A stretch of DNA of 40,542 nucleotides from Candidatus Methanoplasma porotermitis (GCA_031290095.1 JAITOF010000037.1:1-40542); one strand, 5' to 3'. Shown: positions 1 through 8,921, counted from the stretch's first letter. Translations and numbers: made by a program. The notes: generated by a model not told the origin, from the sequence alone.

Positions 1-85
<85 letters not shown>

Positions 86-203
86 CCTGCTCCAGCCCCG
101 CATCGAATCCTGCGCCTGAAAAGGGCGCGGAAGACAGACTGCATTCTGAAATTCTAACAGGCTCGTCCAGCTCGTGCGGGCGAGCGCACAGGAGCGTGTC
201 CGC

Positions 204-2573
204 ATGAAGCCTTACGCTTACGCGGCAATTCTGGCCGTCGTCGCGGTCCTCGCGACCGGCGCGTTCGTGCTCTCCGACGACGGCTCGGACTACACCGACG
301 CGACGGAAGTGAACGACACGCTCGCAGGGGAGGTCGTCTGGAGCCTGCACGGGGGCGTGCTCACCGTCTCCAAGGACTCCGGCGATGGCATCATCGGCGA
401 CTATGCGGAATACGGTGCGCCGTGGATCGATCTCAGGCTCGAAATAACCCGCGTCGTCATAAACGACGGCGTGACGCACATAGGCAATTATACGTTCTTC
501 AGGCTAACCAACCTCGCCTCCGTCTCCATCCCCGAAAGCGTGAAGGAGATAGGCGACTACGCGTTCTACGCCGCCACAAACCTCGACACGCTGCCGATCC
601 CCGGAAGTGTGGAGAAGATAGGCGAAGGCGCGTTCGGCTACAACGTCTCCCTCGACTCCATCAGGATCCCCTACGGCGTGAAGGAGATAGGCAGAGACGC
701 GTTCATCTACTGTGGCACCTCCCAGGAGGTCGTCATCCCCGCCAGCGTGGAGTCCATAGGCGTCGGCGCGTTCTCCGGGAACCAGGCCCTGCGCAACATA
801 GTGTTCGAGGGCGAAACTTACCCGGGCCTGACGCTCGGCGCAAACTCGTTTGACCTGGACGAAAGTTCAGAGATCCGCGGCTTGGTGGCGTACGTATGGT
901 CGTCGGTAGAGGTCTTCGACAAGTTCACGGACACTGTGCTGCACGATTACACCGCATTATCCCCCCTGGCCCCGCTCCACTCCGAGGCGGTGCACAGGGG
1001 GTTAGCGTCCGAGTACGACTCTGCCAGCCCCAACCTGCCGTCGCTCGTGTCCGGTGTCGACTCGGACTCGAACGTCCATTGGGTCTACGACGAGGAGCAC
1101 AGAAAGCTGACTTTTTCGGGGTCCGGCACCATCGCATACAACGCGGACGCGCCGCCGTCTTGGAACGACCTCAAGCCGTTTGTGAAGGAGATAGTCGTCG
1201 GCCCTGGCATAGCGATAGGCGACAAGGCGTTCAAGCATTGCGTCAGCCTCGAGTCGATCGACATCTCGAGCGTGACAGGCGAGATAGGTGCCGAGGCGTT
1301 CCGCGGCTGCTACTCCCTGACCTCGATCGTCATCCCGGAAGGCGTGACCAAGATAGGGCGCGCCGCGCTCTCCAACATGTGGTTCCTCCGGGAGGTCGTC
1401 ATCCCCTCCACCGTGACGCAGATAATCGCCGGTAACTCGGAGACCAGCCTCATGTTCTACGGCGACGTCTCCCTGACCTCGGTGACCGTGAAGGCCCCCC
1501 GCCTCGGAGACATTTCCAACGAGTTCCTCCTCGACGGGGTGTACCCTCCATCGGGCCACAGACCGGACTACAGAGGATACCAGATCGCCGCCATATCGAT
1601 CTACGACGACGGGTCGAACGTAACCCCCACCAGGGTGACCGCCTCGCGCGACGCCGTGGTTCCTCTCGTGACGGTGGTCTACTACAACGACAGCGTCGGC
1701 GGCCACGTCTCGGCAGCGAAGTCCCTGAGCGGGAAAGTGACCCTCTCTGGCTTCGTCGACGCGGCGAGGATAGGCACGTCTTGGTCGGAGTCCAACTACC
1801 TCCTGACGGCCCTTGACGGCGTGCCGTTCGACGTGTCGAGGCTCAACAGCCAGCGCATAGTGTACGCATACAACGTAGGCAGCTACTACACTATAGCCGC
1901 GTCGATCGCGAACGGGACGATAACGCCATCCGGCGACGTCGGCGTGGTGGGCGGCGCCATCCGCGTGGCCGAGGACGGCGACGCGACGTTCGCGTTCTCC
2001 GCGAACGAGGGCTACGCCATATGGAAGGTCAAGATAAACGGCGTGGACGACCCTGCCGCCGCGGCGGCGGGGACGCACACGTTCGAGGGCGTGACGGGCG
2101 ACGGCAACACAATAGCCGTGGAGACGACCCGCCTGCAGTTCTCCGTGACGGCATCGGCGGACTCGAACTCGACCATAACCCCGGCAGGGTCCGTGGGCGT
2201 ATCGAGCGGGGGCGGCGTGACGTTCGCGTTCTCCGCGAGCGCGGGCTATGCCATATCAGACGTGGTCGTGGACGGGGCGAGCGTCCCGTCCGCCGTCGCG
2301 GCGGGCAAGTACGCGTTCTCCCTCGTGGCCTCGAACCACACGATAAGCGTGAAGTCCGCGCCGTCCTTCTCCTCGCCGGCAGGCTCCGGCAACAGCGACG
2401 GCAGCGGCTCCGGCTCTGGAAGCGGGAGCGACGGCGCGAACGACGGCGCAGGCGACTCTCGCGCAGGCGACGGCGACGACGAGGGCGTGTCCGTCGCAGT
2501 CATCCTCGCCGGGGTCGTCATAGCCATAGCCGCGGGGTCCGCGGTCCTGTGGCTCGTGCTCGGGCGCCGCTGA
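204..2573 (+). CDS. BspA-like leucine-rich-repeat surface protein, C-terminally membrane anchored
   Basis: Predicted cell-surface protein of 789 aa. An N-terminal hydrophobic signal segment (about residues 5-22) is followed by BspA/TpLRR-type repeats in two blocks (about 85-215 and 330-445) with the periodic pattern 'I..sV..IG..AF..C..L'. Two beta-rich repeat domains of the Flg_new_2/bacterial-repeat type follow (about 560-640 and 645-720, each with 'TITPsGsV' and 'GYaI.dV.vdG'). A Ser/Gly/Asp-rich spacer and one C-terminal transmembrane helix (about 761-785) with a short basic tail end the protein. The family is known from bacterial and host-associated methanogen surface proteins and is linked to binding of host or other microbes; the ligand here is unknown. 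I chose ATG 204 rather than GTG 174 because AGGAG lies at 190-194 and the paralogue at 10006 starts at the matching residue (MKxYAY). Confidence 0.88.
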   Translation: MKPYAYAAILAVVAVLATGAFVLSDDGSDYTDATEVNDTLAGEVVWSLHGGVLTVSKDSGDGIIGDYAEYGAPWIDLRLEITRVVINDGVTHIGNYTFFRLTNLASVSIPESVKEIGDYAFYAATNLDTLPIPGSVEKIGEGAFGYNVSLDSIRIPYGVKEIGRDAFIYCGTSQEVVIPASVESIGVGAFSGNQALRNIVFEGETYPGLTLGANSFDLDESSEIRGLVAYVWSSVEVFDKFTDTVLHDYTALSPLAPLHSEAVHRGLASEYDSASPNLPSLVSGVDSDSNVHWVYDEEHRKLTFSGSGTIAYNADAPPSWNDLKPFVKEIVVGPGIAIGDKAFKHCVSLESIDISSVTGEIGAEAFRGCYSLTSIVIPEGVTKIGRAALSNMWFLREVVIPSTVTQIIAGNSETSLMFYGDVSLTSVTVKAPRLGDISNEFLLDGVYPPSGHRPDYRGYQIAAISIYDDGSNVTPTRVTASRDAVVPLVTVVYYNDSVGGHVSAAKSLSGKVTLSGFVDAARIGTSWSESNYLLTALDGVPFDVSRLNSQRIVYAYNVGSYYTIAASIANGTITPSGDVGVVGGAIRVAEDGDATFAFSANEGYAIWKVKINGVDDPAAAAAGTHTFEGVTGDGNTIAVETTRLQFSVTASADSNSTITPAGSVGVSSGGGVTFAFSASAGYAISDVVVDGASVPSAVAAGKYAFSLVASNHTISVKSAPSFSSPAGSGNSDGSGSGSGSGSDGANDGAGDSRAGDGDDEGVSVAVILAGVVIAIAAGSAVLWLVLGRR

Positions 2574-2866
2574 CCCGGCGGCCGGGCCGGAAACTCCTTC
2601 CAAACCTCTTCCGAACCCTCTTCCCCAAACGTATTCGAAGCATGGACCACAAACATTGCCAGCCGTGGGACGCGGCGCCTTGCCCCCACAATGGCGCACG
2701 CTCTTCCGCCCGCGAGCCGGCAGTGACCTTTTTTACGATGCCCCGTAGTCTGTCGGCGTCCTTCCTTCGCGCATTGCCACGACAGGACGGTGGTCACGCT
2801 TCCGAACCTAAGTTCAATATTCACGATGCCCGCAGAACTCCAAGAAACAACGCGGGAAACGCATCT
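2574..2866. other. Intergenic region with conserved 3' flank of the surface gene
   Basis: No gene is seen here; the neighbours converge. The first half has repeated pyrimidine-rich units of the CTTCC-AAACC type (about 2593-2630). A block at about 2684-2734 contains CCCCACAATGGCGCA and ends in GACC followed by a T6 run. The same order of elements follows the paralogous gene at 12813, so this is probably a shared 3' untranslated and termination region. Confidence 0.6.
2684..2734 (+). terminator. Putative 3' element and T-run terminator of the first surface gene
   Basis: The element ends in a T6 run at 2729-2734 after a GC-rich segment with weak hairpin potential. Archaeal termination depends mainly on T runs. 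Its counterpart at 12905-12952 behind the paralogue has the same CCCCACA-TGGCGCA and GACC-T-run parts, which supports a function. Confidence 0.5.
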
Positions 2867-3808
2867 TCACTCTCTGCGTGCCGACACCGTCACGCCTTCG
2901 ACGCCGGTCTTCACCACAAAAGGCATGCCGCCTCTTGACAAGATTGCATCGCTGACCTTCTCGGGATCGTCCGTCAGGGCCACCATGCTGCCGCCTCCGC
3001 CGGACCCGGTGAGCTTCGCGCCGTACGAATGCGGCAGGGACGCGTCCACCAGCCGGTTGAGCTCTCTGCACGAGACGCCCAGTATCGACAACAGCTTGTG
3101 GTCCTCGGTCATGAGCCCTCCGAGGCGCACGGCGTCGTTCCGAAGGATTGCGTCCATCCCCTCCAGCGTGACTCGGCCTATGTCGTCCACGATGTCGGCC
3201 GCGAACCTGTTGCCGTCCTTGTATTTGCGCACCTTCTCCACCAAAGGCCCTGTGGAAGCCCTAATCCCCGTGTATCCGATAACGAACGTCATCTTCGGCA
3301 CGTCGATGCCCACGACGTTCCAGGAGCGACCGTTCTTTTCCATCTCCCATAGGGGCTTGCCGCCGGGAACGTTCAGGGCGACGCCCATTCCGTGCGTGGA
3401 CGCGGACGTGTCCATCGGGCTTCCTCGCCCCTGTGCGGAATACTCCGCTTCGAACGCTTCGAACGCTATTTCCTCCGGGACGAGAGACATCCCTTCCACC
3501 GCGCGCATGGCGGCCGCGAAGGCCACCGACAAGGCGGCCGACGACCCTAGGCCGGACCCGGCTGGAATCCGGCTTTCAGAGCGGACGGACACAGGCACCA
3601 TGTCGTATCTGGAGAGGATGTTTTTCAGGTGAGGGCTGGAGTTGACGTCGGCAGGCTCGTCGTTCAGGCGGAACTCCGTGCACTTCGTGACGCTCAGGCT
3701 GAGGCGCCGGTTGATCGCCAAGGCAATAGCCGGCTTCCCGTACACCACGGCGTGCTCCCCGAGTATCACGAACTTTCCCGGGGCGGAGGCAGTTATGCTG
3801 TCTGTCAT
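2867..3808 (-). CDS. mvk: Mevalonate kinase
   Basis: GHMP-family kinase of 313 aa, the usual size for archaeal mevalonate kinases. It phosphorylates mevalonate with ATP in the cytoplasm, feeding isoprenoid and archaeal ether-lipid synthesis. The N-terminus has the APGKFVILGEHAVVYGKPA motif. The glycine-rich ATP-binding loop IPAGSGLGSSAAL is at about residues 81-93, and the third GHMP motif LTGSGGGGS is near the C-terminus. The start codon overlaps the stop of the upstream 171-aa gene (ATGA), so the two are probably translationally coupled. It is the last gene of a three-gene minus-strand operon. Confidence 0.95.
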   Translation of the reverse strand: MTDSITASAPGKFVILGEHAVVYGKPAIALAINRRLSLSVTKCTEFRLNDEPADVNSSPHLKNILSRYDMVPVSVRSESRIPAGSGLGSSAALSVAFAAAMRAVEGMSLVPEEIAFEAFEAEYSAQGRGSPMDTSASTHGMGVALNVPGGKPLWEMEKNGRSWNVVGIDVPKMTFVIGYTGIRASTGPLVEKVRKYKDGNRFAADIVDDIGRVTLEGMDAILRNDAVRLGGLMTEDHKLLSILGVSCRELNRLVDASLPHSYGAKLTGSGGGGSMVALTDDPEKVSDAILSRGGMPFVVKTGVEGVTVSARRE

Positions 3809-4320
3809 TCCGTAAGACCGTACCTGCCGAGGGTTTCTCTTATAGCCTCGTTCGGAGTGCGTTTGTCAAGGCGCGGCTGGGGCATGTCCCACCACGCGTC
3901 CTCGGCTTCTATGAGCGTCTTCTGATATGCCTCGTCGCTCTGAGACTCCGACGGCTTGATCCCGACAAGGGCTTTCTGGCTTTCTTTGAAGAGGTCCGCT
4001 CCGAACCGCTTGTTCGTCAGGGCCACCCCCAAGTATATGTCGAAAGAGAACGAGACCTCGATCGCATCTTCGATGGGAAGGGCGTCAGCGACCAGGTCGA
4101 GCGTGCCTCCGACCGCCATGTTGAACAGCGCCCTCATCTTCTCGGCCTCTGGCACGTCCATTCCGTTCAGGGTCTCGATAAGGCTGTCATAGCTCAGGTC
4201 TCCAAGTGCCGACGCCCTCTTGGGGTTCTTGTCATATATCTGCTTCTCGACGAACTCCTCTTCGGACATCTCGGGCTCGTCCCTTCCGAAAAGGCCCGCA
4301 TTAGGGTCTTCCTCTGTCAT
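3805..4320 (-). CDS. Conserved-looking protein of unknown function (171 aa)
   Basis: An acidic, soluble, probably helical protein of 171 aa, with no signal peptide or membrane segment and no family I recognise. The N-terminus is rich in Glu and Asp and the C-terminus is more basic. It is a real gene by context: it starts 1 bp after the aminotransferase stop and its own stop overlaps the mevalonate kinase start by 4 bp. That coupling suggests co-expression with isoprenoid or amino-acid metabolism, but no function can be named. Confidence 0.8.
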   Translation of the reverse strand: MTEEDPNAGLFGRDEPEMSEEEFVEKQIYDKNPKRASALGDLSYDSLIETLNGMDVPEAEKMRALFNMAVGGTLDLVADALPIEDAIEVSFSFDIYLGVALTNKRFGADLFKESQKALVGIKPSESQSDEAYQKTLIEAEDAWWDMPQPRLDKRTPNEAIRETLGRYGLTE

Positions 4321-4321
4321 T

Positions 4322-5452
4322 TCAGCTCCTCCTCAATCTTTTGACGGCAGATTCAAGTATGTCCATGCCGGCGTTGATTTTCGTCTCGTCCGCGGCATAC
4401 GAGAATCTGAGGTGTCCTTCCCCTCCGGCTCCGAACGCGGTACCGGGGGTGCATATCAAGCCGTCCTTCAACAGCTCTCCCGCAAGTTCGACAGAACTCA
4501 TTTCGAGGTCGAACGACGGGAAGGCATAGAATGCGCCGCGGGGCGGCGACATGCTCATGCCTTTTATCTCTCCGATCCTTGCAGAGATAAGGTCCCTCCG
4601 CTTTTTGAATATTTCGCAGGAGTTTTTCAGGTATTCGTCAAGACACGGCAGGGCGTTCAGTATCCCGTATTCCGAAGGCATGTTGACGCTGGCGCATACA
4701 TGGTACTGCATCTTTATCAGATCGGGCATGAGGTTCTCGTCCGCGCAAATAAACCCCAGCCTCCATCCTGTGACGGCCATCATCTTGGAGAAGCTGTTCA
4801 CCACGATGGCATTGTCCAGATTGGACATGAACGAGCGGTGCCTCCCTTCGTATACGTAGCAGAAATAGACCTCGTCAGAGACGATGGCGACATCATGGTC
4901 CGCCGCAATGTCCGAGAGGGCTTTGTACGGCGCCTCGTCCAACACTCCGCCTGTGGGGTTGGACGGGCTGTTCACCACGATGATCTTCGTCTTGTCTGTG
5001 ACCCTCGCCTTTATGTCTTCGACGTCAGGCTGAAAATCGCCCTCAGTCAGGCCATATCCCACGGGCGTGCCGCCTGCCAGCCGGGCCAAGGGGTCGTACA
5101 TCACGAATCCCGGGTCGGGCACGAGGACCTCGTCGCCGGGATCGATGAACGCCTGGGCGATCTCCAAAAGGGCGGTGGAGCCGCTGGGCGCCATCATTAT
5201 GTTGCCCGCGTTCATGTCTCCGAAACGAGAGAACCATTCTGCGACGGCGGCACGGACGGCGGGGGTGCCGGCGGTGGGGCCGTATTTGTTCTTTCCAGTC
5301 TTGGCCGCGTGCGCCATCCCTTCTATCGCAGCTTCTGGAGGCGCGAGGTCCGGTTCCCCCAAGCCTAGGTTTATCGAGTCGGGGCCTGCAAGGTCGAACA
5401 TCTTCCTGATGCCCGACACGGGTATAGACTCCAGACGATGCGAGACCTTCAT
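4322..5452 (-). CDS. PLP-dependent aminotransferase, class I (aspartate aminotransferase family)
   Basis: Fold-type I aminotransferase of 376 aa. It should move an amino group between an amino acid and a 2-oxo acid. Visible motifs are the substrate-side GLGEPDLAPP near the N-terminus, NSPSNPTGG, the SDEVY segment, and SFSKMMAVTGWRLGF, whose Lys (about residue 223) should form the PLP Schiff base; the conserved C-terminal Arg lies in HLRFSYA. Substrate preference (Asp, Ala, aromatic) cannot be read from the sequence. It is the first gene of the operon with the 171-aa gene and mvk. A TATA-like box at 5474-5483 would start transcription almost at the ATG, so the message is probably leaderless. 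Confidence 0.9.
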   Translation of the reverse strand: MKVSHRLESIPVSGIRKMFDLAGPDSINLGLGEPDLAPPEAAIEGMAHAAKTGKNKYGPTAGTPAVRAAVAEWFSRFGDMNAGNIMMAPSGSTALLEIAQAFIDPGDEVLVPDPGFVMYDPLARLAGGTPVGYGLTEGDFQPDVEDIKARVTDKTKIIVVNSPSNPTGGVLDEAPYKALSDIAADHDVAIVSDEVYFCYVYEGRHRSFMSNLDNAIVVNSFSKMMAVTGWRLGFICADENLMPDLIKMQYHVCASVNMPSEYGILNALPCLDEYLKNSCEIFKKRRDLISARIGEIKGMSMSPPRGAFYAFPSFDLEMSSVELAGELLKDGLICTPGTAFGAGGEGHLRFSYAADETKINAGMDILESAVKRLRRS

Positions 5453-5473
5453 GGCCGGTCATCGCCCACCCAT

Positions 5474-5483
5474 GTTATATTGA
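5474..5483 (-). promoter_or_regulatory. TATA box of the aminotransferase operon
   Basis: Read on the minus strand this is CAATATAAC, 22-31 bp before the ATG at 5452. That matches the archaeal TATA-to-start distance and predicts a leaderless transcript. Confidence 0.6.
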
Positions 5484-5552
5484 TTTACATGCGGGCATGC
5501 GGTGTCGCGCACGCACGGCAGAGCCAAAAAGGACCGCCGTGCGTCTGTTCGC

Positions 5553-5565
5553 TATTATTATCTAA
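5553..5565 (+). promoter_or_regulatory. TATA box of the acidic membrane protein gene
   Basis: An A/T-rich TATTATTATCTAA lies about 25-33 bp before ATG 5586. It is divergent from the aminotransferase promoter about 75 bp away. The expected transcript is leaderless. Confidence 0.6.
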
Positions 5566-5585
5566 TACATCTGCCATTAGACGCC

Positions 5586-6203
5586 ATGGTCGGGACCGAG
5601 GGGAGAGTATGGGCAGTTTTGGGCCTGATTGGAATCGTGACCTTGGTCATAGGCGCCTGCGCATACACCGGGCTGTTCCTGAAGAACGTAGGCGAAGTCC
5701 CATCGCTGGTGACTATGGGAGTAGGCATAATCCTGATATTCGAATCATCCGTGTTCATACACCTGGAAGGCGTCAGGCTCACAAAAGAAATAGATGAGCT
5801 CGACAGGCTTTCTGCGTCTCAGGCTGACGACCTCGAGGAAGGATACGTTATAGACTGTACGGCAGAATCTCCCGAACCGGAATACAGGTTCGAGACCAAG
5901 GTTGCGCCGAAGGTCCCGCAGGAAATCCTTGAGGAGGCGCCACACGAGATACGCAGCGAGCCGGACACGGCCGACGCAGAGGCGAAAAACGACGAATCTT
6001 CCGAAGAACCCTCCGAAGAACCCGAAGAAACGCAATACGTGATACGCAGCGAGCCGGACACGGCCGACGCAGAGGCGAAAAACGATGAATCTTCCGAAGA
6101 ACCCTCCGAAGAACCCTCCGAAGAACCCTCCGAAGAACCCTCCGAAGAACCGCCGGAGGACGATTCCAACGATTCGGAGGAGATCGCCCGTCTGGGCAGC
6201 TGA
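5586..6203 (+). CDS. Two-helix membrane protein with a long acidic repeat tail
   Basis: A 205-aa protein with two hydrophobic helices near the N-terminus (about residues 8-30 and 37-58) and a highly charged C-terminal region. The tail holds two copies of a 31-residue unit (IRSEPDTADAEAKNDESSEE...) followed by a tandem SEEP array. I place the start at ATG 5586 because a TATA box lies about 27 bp upstream; a longer frame from 5502 would begin upstream of that box. The family is not recognised. The tail resembles low-complexity acidic spacers that bind cations or partner proteins, but that is a guess. The HD-domain gene begins 7 bp after its stop, so the two probably form an operon. Confidence 0.72.
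   Translation: MVGTEGRVWAVLGLIGIVTLVIGACAYTGLFLKNVGEVPSLVTMGVGIILIFESSVFIHLEGVRLTKEIDELDRLSASQADDLEEGYVIDCTAESPEPEYRFETKVAPKVPQEILEEAPHEIRSEPDTADAEAKNDESSEEPSEEPEETQYVIRSEPDTADAEAKNDESSEEPSEEPSEEPSEEPSEEPPEDDSNDSEEIARLGS
5948..6117 (+). repeat. 93-bp-period intragenic duplication
   Basis: Two nearly identical segments start at 5948 and 6041 (period 93 bp = 31 codons). I see one mismatch in the first 75 or so bases. The duplication keeps the reading frame of the acidic membrane protein. Confidence 0.9.
6092..6151 (+). repeat. Five tandem copies of a 12-bp unit
   Basis: The 12-bp unit CTCCGAAGAACC is repeated five times in frame and encodes Ser-Glu-Glu-Pro tetrapeptides. Such arrays change copy number by slippage without breaking the frame. 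Confidence 0.92.
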
Positions 6204-6210
6204 GGCGAAC

Positions 6211-7356
6211 ATGAAAAGGGCGCTAAATGCGAACATGCTTTACAGCATCTTCGACTCCGCGAACATGCACAGGTGGAACGATCACCTCCGTACCGTGGAC
6301 CTCACAGAGCTGGACAAGCAGGCCCATAAGGCGGCGATAGCGTGGATCCTCGGAAAGTACGAGGAGACGGCAGGCGGCGCGTCGCTGGACTGGACGAAGG
6401 TAATCGAGCACACCCTGTTCTCGTTCATACAGAGGCTCGCGATGACTGATTTGAAGCCTCAGGTCTTCCACAGGATAACGTCGGAAAAGATGGACGAAGT
6501 GAACAAATACGTCCTCAGCTACTTCGACGAGAACATACCGGACGCGGACCCCCGCTTCAGGAAGCGCCTCGAAACGTACTTCATGTCCGAGAAGGCGTCG
6601 AAAGAAGACGCCGTGATCAGGGCCGCGCACTACTTTGCGACGAGATGGGAGTTCGACACGATATATGACGTCAACCGTTTGATGTACGGCATCGAGCAGA
6701 CGCGTGCCGAGATATACGAGCAGCTGTTCCAGCACAGGGACTTGGTAGGGGTCAGGACGCTCTTGGAGAACAAGAGCGCGTTCAACTTCGTGGACCTCAT
6801 CGGGCAGCTGAGGTTCCAACAACGGTGGGCAAGGACCCCCAGGGTGCCGAGGACCACGGTCCTGGGGCACTCGCTCATAGTGGCGGACATGATATTCCTG
6901 AACGACCTCGACAGAGGCGCAGACGACAGGCAGGTCTACAACAACTTCTACACCGCGCTGTTCCACGACCTGCCGGAGGTGCTGACCAAGGACGTGATAT
7001 CTCCCGTGAAGCAGAACGTCGGCGGCCTCGCAGACCTTTTAGAGTCATACGAGCGCGAGCTCGTGGGGTCGAAGATAATGCCTCTGATCCCGGAAAGCTG
7101 GCGCGGCGAGCTCGAGTACATGGTGCACGAGCCGTTCTCGGACTTCGACGACGGCCGTGGAAGACGCACAGGGCGCGACATCAAGGCCTGCGACCTCATG
7201 GCCGCATACATGGAGGCTCACGTGTCGATCTGCCACGGCATATCGTCTAGGACGCTGGTCGAGGGAGAGACGGAGCTGAAAGAGAGGCTGTGGAAGACGG
7301 GCGACGGAATCGGCGCAAGGCTCCTCTTAGAGGACTTCGACCGCCTTCGGATATGA
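6211..7356 (+). CDS. HD-domain phosphohydrolase (YfbR-like)
   Basis: A 381-aa soluble protein with a C-terminal HD domain. Metal ligands are visible as GHSLIVADM (His), FHDLPEV (His-Asp) and, further on, GRDIKACDLMAAYME (Asp). This arrangement matches YfbR-like 5'-deoxynucleotidases and related HD hydrolases. The N-terminal half (about residues 1-170) is helical and not assigned. The start is ATG 6211, 7 bp after the upstream stop; the frame remains open into the upstream gene's repeat, but that extension would be Pro/Lys/Asn low-complexity sequence and is not credible. Nucleotide substrate is unknown. The gene ends directly against the convergent serS, with no bases between the stops. Confidence 0.82.
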   Translation: MKRALNANMLYSIFDSANMHRWNDHLRTVDLTELDKQAHKAAIAWILGKYEETAGGASLDWTKVIEHTLFSFIQRLAMTDLKPQVFHRITSEKMDEVNKYVLSYFDENIPDADPRFRKRLETYFMSEKASKEDAVIRAAHYFATRWEFDTIYDVNRLMYGIEQTRAEIYEQLFQHRDLVGVRTLLENKSAFNFVDLIGQLRFQQRWARTPRVPRTTVLGHSLIVADMIFLNDLDRGADDRQVYNNFYTALFHDLPEVLTKDVISPVKQNVGGLADLLESYERELVGSKIMPLIPESWRGELEYMVHEPFSDFDDGRGRRTGRDIKACDLMAAYMEAHVSICHGISSRTLVEGETELKERLWKTGDGIGARLLLEDFDRLRI

Positions 7357-8619
7357 TCAGCCGATCGTGTCCTTGCCGCCCATGTATTTTCTCAGCACTT
7401 CAGGAATCGTAACGGTGCCGTCTTCGTTCTGACAGTTCTCGAGGATTGCCACCATCGTCCTCGGGAGGGCCAGCCCCGACCCGTTCAGAGTGTGTATGAA
7501 CTCGCTCTTCAAATGCGGCTCGGGCCTGAACTTGATCCTGGCGCGACGCGCTTGGAAGTCAGTGAAGTTGGAGCAGGACGAGGCTTCCAGCCAGGCATCC
7601 TTCCCTGGGGCGTATATCTCTAAGTCGTAGCATTTGGAGCAGGAGAAGCTCATGTCCCCGGTGCACAGCAAGAGCACCCTGTACGGGAGGCCAAGGCCTT
7701 TGATGAGGTCTTCCGCGTTCCCGCGAAGGGCTTCCAAGACGTCGTACGACGTCTCGGGATGCACGAAGCGCACCATCTCGACCTTGTTGAACTCGTGAAC
7801 TCGTATTATCCCTCTCGTGTCCGAGTGCTTCCCGACCTCTCTCCTGAACGAAGGGAGGTATGCCGTGTAAAGTATCGGAAGCTGTTCCTTGTCGAATATC
7901 TCGTCCATGAACAGGTTCGTTACAGGCACCTCCGCCGTGGGGTTGAGGAACAGCCCGTCCTTCTCGATGCAGTACATGTCGTCCTTCAGGTTGGGGTACT
8001 GCCCGGTCCCCGTGAGGGCGGCCTTGTTGACCATGATCGGCGGGAACACCTCCGTGTACCCCTGGTCAAGATGCGTGTCCAGGAAATAGTTGACCAGCGC
8101 CCTCTCGAGCCTGGCGCCGTCGCCTTTGAGGCAGTAGAACCCGCTGCCAGCGACTTTGACTCCTCTCTCGAAGTCGATTATGTCGAGGGCCTCGGCGATC
8201 TCCCAATGCTCTTTGGGCTTGAAATCGAACTTCCTCCTAACCCCGCTCTCGTACACGACCACGTTCTCCGAGCTGTCCTTCCCTACGGGGACGGACGAGT
8301 GAGGGATGTTCGGGATGTTGAGCACGCAGTCACTCCTCGTCGATTCTAGCTCCTCAAGCCGGGCGTCGTTGCCTTTGATCCTGTCGCCCACCTCGCGCAT
8401 CTCTGCGATCTTCGCGTCCCTCTCCGGCCCCTTCAGCTTGGAGATCTGCAAGGACACTTCGTTCCTTACGCGGCGGAGGCTGTTGTTCTCGTCGGTCACG
8501 GCTCTCCATTCGGCGTCCGAGGAGAGGAACGCGTCCAACACGGCCGTGTCCCTGTTCCTGTCGGCAAGCATCTTCCTTATGCCTTCGGGGTCCGCCCTGA
8601 TAACGTTGACGTCGAGCAT
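7357..8619 (-). CDS. serS: Seryl-tRNA synthetase (common type)
   Basis: Class II aminoacyl-tRNA synthetase of 420 aa that charges tRNA-Ser. An N-terminal coiled-coil arm (about residues 30-105) is followed by the catalytic core. Motif 2 is visible as SFRREVGKHSDTRGIIRVHEF and motif 3 as GSGLALPRTMVAILE. The layout is that of the common bacterial/archaeal SerRS, not the rare zinc-dependent methanogen type. The start is ATG 8619 (MLDVNVIRADPEGIR), the normal N-terminus of the family; an upstream in-frame codon at 8658 lies inside yhbY. It follows yhbY by 8 bp and closes the rnp4-yhbY-serS operon. Confidence 0.95.
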   Translation of the reverse strand: MLDVNVIRADPEGIRKMLADRNRDTAVLDAFLSSDAEWRAVTDENNSLRRVRNEVSLQISKLKGPERDAKIAEMREVGDRIKGNDARLEELESTRSDCVLNIPNIPHSSVPVGKDSSENVVVYESGVRRKFDFKPKEHWEIAEALDIIDFERGVKVAGSGFYCLKGDGARLERALVNYFLDTHLDQGYTEVFPPIMVNKAALTGTGQYPNLKDDMYCIEKDGLFLNPTAEVPVTNLFMDEIFDKEQLPILYTAYLPSFRREVGKHSDTRGIIRVHEFNKVEMVRFVHPETSYDVLEALRGNAEDLIKGLGLPYRVLLLCTGDMSFSCSKCYDLEIYAPGKDAWLEASSCSNFTDFQARRARIKFRPEPHLKSEFIHTLNGSGLALPRTMVAILENCQNEDGTVTIPEVLRKYMGGKDTIG

Positions 8620-8627
8620 GCGATCAC

Positions 8628-8921
8628 TCAGAACTTCTTTTGGCAGAGGGAGTCCCACGTGCGCCGGTCCGTCATGACGACCACGCCTCCGCGCACGTCG
8701 ACGACCACGCCTCCTACCGGCCCTGCGACGGCCTCGGCGGTCTCCTTCGCGCCTCCCTCGGAGCTGCTCAGAGTCTTGATTTTGATCAGGCGCGCCTTCT
8801 TCAGCTGCGCCTCTATCTCCTTGAGGACGCCGTCGTCCACGCCGTCCTTTCCCACGTGTACCGTGGGGCTGAGTTCCTTCGCACGCCTCATGAGCTCTTT
8901 TCTTGCTTCCTTCTCGGTCAT
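8628..8921 (-). CDS. YhbY-type CRM-domain RNA-binding protein
   Basis: A 97-aa protein consisting of one CRM domain. The family signature is seen as LRRAKELSPTVHVGKDG-like sequence at the N-terminus (here RRAKELSPTVHVGKDGV), followed by lysine-rich KARLIKIKTL, and a C-terminal VVVMTDRR strand. CRM proteins bind structured RNA and are associated with ribosome assembly. Its start overlaps the rnp4 stop (ATGA at 8918-8921), so the two are translationally coupled, in keeping with an RNA-processing operon. Confidence 0.88.
   Translation of the reverse strand: MTEKEARKELMRRAKELSPTVHVGKDGVDDGVLKEIEAQLKKARLIKIKTLSSSEGGAKETAEAVAGPVGGVVVDVRGGVVVMTDRRTWDSLCQKKF

Noticed and set aside
174-203. GTG start for the first surface protein, and GTG 9976 for the second
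   Set aside because: AGGAG sits properly before ATG 204, and both proteins align from the ATG (MKxYAY) with the signal helix following; the upstream stretch is better seen as a conserved leader.
1002-2078. Long minus-strand frame opposite the first surface gene
   Set aside because: It is an antisense shadow in GC-rich DNA, rich in His, Arg and Val with no family features; the plus-strand frame has clear repeats and anchor.
5948-6151. Possible CRISPR array
   Set aside because: Repeats are tandem without unique spacers and encode an in-frame SEEP protein tail.
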